Source: JAUZPB01 sp037140715 (GTDB taxonomy: Bacteria > Bacteroidota > Ignavibacteria > Ignavibacteriales > SURF-24). Taken from it: 55,080 nt of DNA. The stretch covers positions 1 to 55,080 of the forward strand of contig JBAXDX010000006.1 in NCBI GenBank assembly GCA_037140715.1. Direction: 5' to 3'. The notes under the pieces were generated by a model. That model saw nothing but the letters and a program-made list of their open reading frames with translations. It did not search any database and had not been told where the DNA came from. A program made the translations under genes and the position numbers. This document shows positions 53,122 to 55,080 of this stretch, piece after piece; the stretch's first letter is position 1; each line of letters begins with the position of its first letter.

Positions 53122-53153
53122 ACGGATTTCAACTGCCGCAGGTTAAAATCCGT
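53122..53153. repeat. Hairpin sharing 18 bases with the GH16 terminator
   Basis: acggatttcaac and gttaaaatccgt pair with one mismatch around tgccgcag. The stretch tgccgcaggttaaaatcc (53134-53151) is identical to 32563-32580, where it forms part of a different stem. It lies in the polA-mnmA divergent region. Confidence 0.6.
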
Positions 53154-53312
53154 AGCAATAATAAAATTTAAAGGGGGATGACCCTCCGGTACTTTTTTAT
53201 TATTATGGAATCTTGCTTTTGAAATAATTATATTGGCAACGAAATAATAAATAACATAATCAGGCGGATTGAATATGCCTGAAAAAGATAAATTTCGAAA
53301 GGACTGTTTTTT

Positions 53313-54416
53313 TTGAGTAAAGGACGAGTTATTATGGCAATGAGTGGCGGGGTGGACAGCTCCGTTGCAGCCACGCTTCTGGTTGAGGATGGGTATGATG
53401 TTATTGGCATAACCATGAAAACCTGGGGCTTTATGGAAGTTGGCGGTGCTCCAAAACATGAGAGCGGATGCTGCTCGCTTGATGCCATTTATGATGCTAA
53501 AAACGTGGCGACCCGGCTCGGTTTTGCACATTACACCGTGGATTTCACTAAGGCTTTTGAAGAAAATGTAATTGATAACTTTGTGGATGAATACCTGCAT
53601 GGCAGAACTCCAAATCCGTGTGTTATCTGCAATCGGAAGATAAAATGGGAAGAACTGCTGAAGAAAGCTGACGCGCTGGATGCAGAGTTTGTTTCTACCG
53701 GGCATTATGCTCAGGCAGAGTATAACCCCGGAACAAATCGTTACTGCCTGAAAAACTCTAAGGATAACCGCAAGGATCAGACGTATGCTCTCTGGGGGCT
53801 GACGCAGGAGAGCCTTAAGAGAACATTATTCCCGCTCGGTAATTATACAAAGCCGGAAGTACGGGAACTGGCTGTGAAGTTTGCACTTAAAACTGCGAAA
53901 AAGCCGGACAGCCAGGAAATCTGCTTTGTGGCAGACGATAACTATGAGAGATTTCTTAGGGAAAGAATCCCTGATACAATTAAAAATATTCCTGTTGGTG
54001 ATATTCTGCTTGACGGTAAGAAAGTCGGACAGCATAAAGGGATTCCCTTTTATACAGTCGGTCAAAGGAAAGGCCTTGGATTAGCGATGGGGCGTCCGGT
54101 TTATGTTAAAAAGATAGATTATTGGAATAATATCATAGAAATCGGAGATAAGCAGGATCTTTTGCAGACGGAACTATTTGCCGGGGATATAAATTATGTC
54201 AGCATCGCCACCCTGAAAAAAGGGGAGAAGATATTATGCAAAATAAGATATTCAGACAAAGGATCGCCTGCCGAGGTAATTTCTGCCGGCAATGATGATT
54301 CGTTTTATCTAAAATTTAATGAAGGTAAAAGCGCCATTACGCCCGGTCAGTCTGTTGTTTTATATGATGAGCATGGTTATGTACTTTGTGGCGGAATAAT
54401 AAAACATGGGCAATAA
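53313..54416 (+). CDS. mnmA: tRNA-specific 2-thiouridylase
   Basis: 367 residues, TTG start with GAAAGGA about 9 bp upstream. Thiolates U34 in tRNA for Lys, Glu and Gln. PP-loop MAMSGGVDSSVAATLL (residues 8-23), first catalytic Cys in NPCVICNRKIKWE, and second in KPDSQEICFV, followed by the RNA-binding beta domains (HKGIPFYTVGQRKGLGLAMG). Normal length. Divergent from polA. Confidence 0.97.
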   Translation: MSKGRVIMAMSGGVDSSVAATLLVEDGYDVIGITMKTWGFMEVGGAPKHESGCCSLDAIYDAKNVATRLGFAHYTVDFTKAFEENVIDNFVDEYLHGRTPNPCVICNRKIKWEELLKKADALDAEFVSTGHYAQAEYNPGTNRYCLKNSKDNRKDQTYALWGLTQESLKRTLFPLGNYTKPEVRELAVKFALKTAKKPDSQEICFVADDNYERFLRERIPDTIKNIPVGDILLDGKKVGQHKGIPFYTVGQRKGLGLAMGRPVYVKKIDYWNNIIEIGDKQDLLQTELFAGDINYVSIATLKKGEKILCKIRYSDKGSPAEVISAGNDDSFYLKFNEGKSAITPGQSVVLYDEHGYVLCGGIIKHGQ

Positions 54417-54654
54417 GCTGAACAAACGCCATTATGAATTATTTAATTATCTGACGCTGTCATAGCTGTTGTTGTAATGATATTACTGTGGGCAAAACAG
54501 ATACATCGGAGCGCGATTCAGTTTGTGCCTGTTGTCATGATTTTACTGCTCATCTTAAGAGTAATTTTCAGATTATTTTTATATGTAAAGAAAAGCAAAG
54601 CAGGAGGGGAACTTCGAGCCTCGCAAAGAATTATATGGAAAGCTGAATGCTAAG

Positions 54655-55080
54655 GTGCTGGTCTTAAACCAGAGCTATGAACCTTTGTCGATATGCAATG
54701 TAAGGAAAGCTGTTATTCTTATTATTCTGAATAAGGCGCAGACAGTCTCCGGCAAAGCTGATAAATATCTTCACAGTTCGTACAAATCTATTACCTGGCC
54801 AAGCGTTATCCGGCTGAACAAGTTTGTTCCCGTGCCGTACAGGAAAGTTATAGTTACGCGGAAAAATATACTCAAAAGGGACCAGTATAAATGTTCCTAC
54901 TGCGGACGGGGTGATCTGGCTTTGACTGTTGACCATATTATTCCCAAATCCCGTGGCGGCGAAGAGACATGGGAAAACCTTGTAGCCGCCTGCATTGTGT
55001 GCAATAATCGCAAGAGTGATAAAACTCTTGAGGAATCTGACCTTAAATTGCGCATTAAACCATATAAGCCTAATCATATT
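54655..55080 (+). CDS. HNH endonuclease, 3' end cut by window edge
   Basis: The frame is open from 54589 to the window end. The protein reads VLVLNQSYEPLSICNVRKAV from the GTG at 54655, the usual start region of a common Bacteroidota HNH protein (about 150-180 residues). The nuclease motif is complete: CSYCGRGD, then LTVDHIIPKSRGGEETWENL and CIVCNNRK (two CxxC and the catalytic DH). Neither ATG nor TTG exists in frame. GTG at 54655 is the only standard start, but the excellent ribosome-binding site AGGAGGGG (54602-54609) lies 45 bp further up, beside no start codon. The start is thus uncertain. Function: DNA nicking/cleavage of unknown purpose. Confidence 0.85.
   Translation, partial: MLVLNQSYEPLSICNVRKAVILIILNKAQTVSGKADKYLHSSYKSITWPSVIRLNKFVPVPYRKVIVTRKNILKRDQYKCSYCGRGDLALTVDHIIPKSRGGEETWENLVAACIVCNNRKSDKTLEESDLKLRIKPYKPNHI

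Noticed and set aside
53067..53705. 212-codon minus-strand frame opposite the mnmA start
   Set aside because: Overlaps the well-supported mnmA N-terminus and the polA start; no family features.
54664..55077. Minus-strand frame opposite the HNH gene
   Set aside because: The plus strand encodes a clear HNH nuclease; the antisense frame has no motif.
1..55080. tRNA, rRNA and riboswitch genes
   Set aside because: All intergenic regions were read for cloverleaf-type and T-loop (GGTTCGA) sequences and known riboswitch cores; none was convincing, though a covariance search could not be run.

Overview
The window looks like chromosomal DNA of an Ignavibacteria/Bacteroidota-Chlorobi-group bacterium. 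This is inferred from a low-to-moderate GC content, a type IX secretion (T9SS)-style sorting domain, a Fibrobacter-paralogous (FISUMP) domain lipoprotein, a CarboxypepD-type TonB receptor, an argCJBDRGH operon with embedded argR, a ferredoxin-dependent 2-oxoacid oxidoreductase and frequent TTG/GTG starts. No rRNA, tRNA, transposase or phage gene was recognised.

Layout. 1-5.6 kb (+): end of a surface-polysaccharide locus: hexapeptide acetyltransferase (cut by the window edge), methyltransferase, a double-domain GT2, another GT2 and a B12-type radical SAM protein. 5.7-16.3 kb (-): seven envelope genes, the most unusual part of the window. They are a TPR/CsgG-like lipoprotein, an outer-membrane barrel, an Fn3/FISUMP lipoprotein, then (after a 554-bp gap holding a large nested palindrome) a CsgG-like/caspase protein, a CHASE2 membrane protein with no output domain, a FecR-like protein and a secreted papain-like protease with a DUF4384-like tail. 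16.6-19.4 kb: a DUF4404 protein, a UvrD-type helicase and a half-size TauE/SafE permease. 19.8-30.1 kb (+): exopolysaccharide or O-antigen genes (GT2, polyprenyl glycosylphosphotransferase, DegT aminotransferase, dolichol-phosphate mannosyltransferase-like GT2, a GT2/pseudo-glycosyltransferase fusion, Wzx-like flippase) with accA, a YbgC-like thioesterase and nadC embedded.

30.1-31.0 kb is a gene-free repeat island: a three-repeat CRISPR array without cas genes, a 28-bp perfect palindrome touching its end, a 20-bp tandem array, a dispersed hairpin element and two diverged copies of one short segment bracketing it all. It is followed by a secreted GH16 glucanase with its sorting domain oddly in the middle. 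32.7-40.0 kb (-): arginine biosynthesis, argC-argJ-argB-argD-argR-argG-argH, lacking only the carbamoyltransferase and N-acetylglutamate synthase (ArgJ makes the cycle). 40.0-44.1 kb: a repeat-rich spacer, a small membrane protein, purine nucleoside phosphorylase, and lipB and lipA separated by a 41-bp degenerate tandem repeat.

44.2-47.0 kb (+): four-subunit 2-oxoacid:ferredoxin oxidoreductase. 47.0-55.1 kb: a TonB-dependent receptor with a small Cys-rich exported protein upstream, DNA polymerase I, mnmA, and an HNH endonuclease that runs off the window end and has no clear canonical start.
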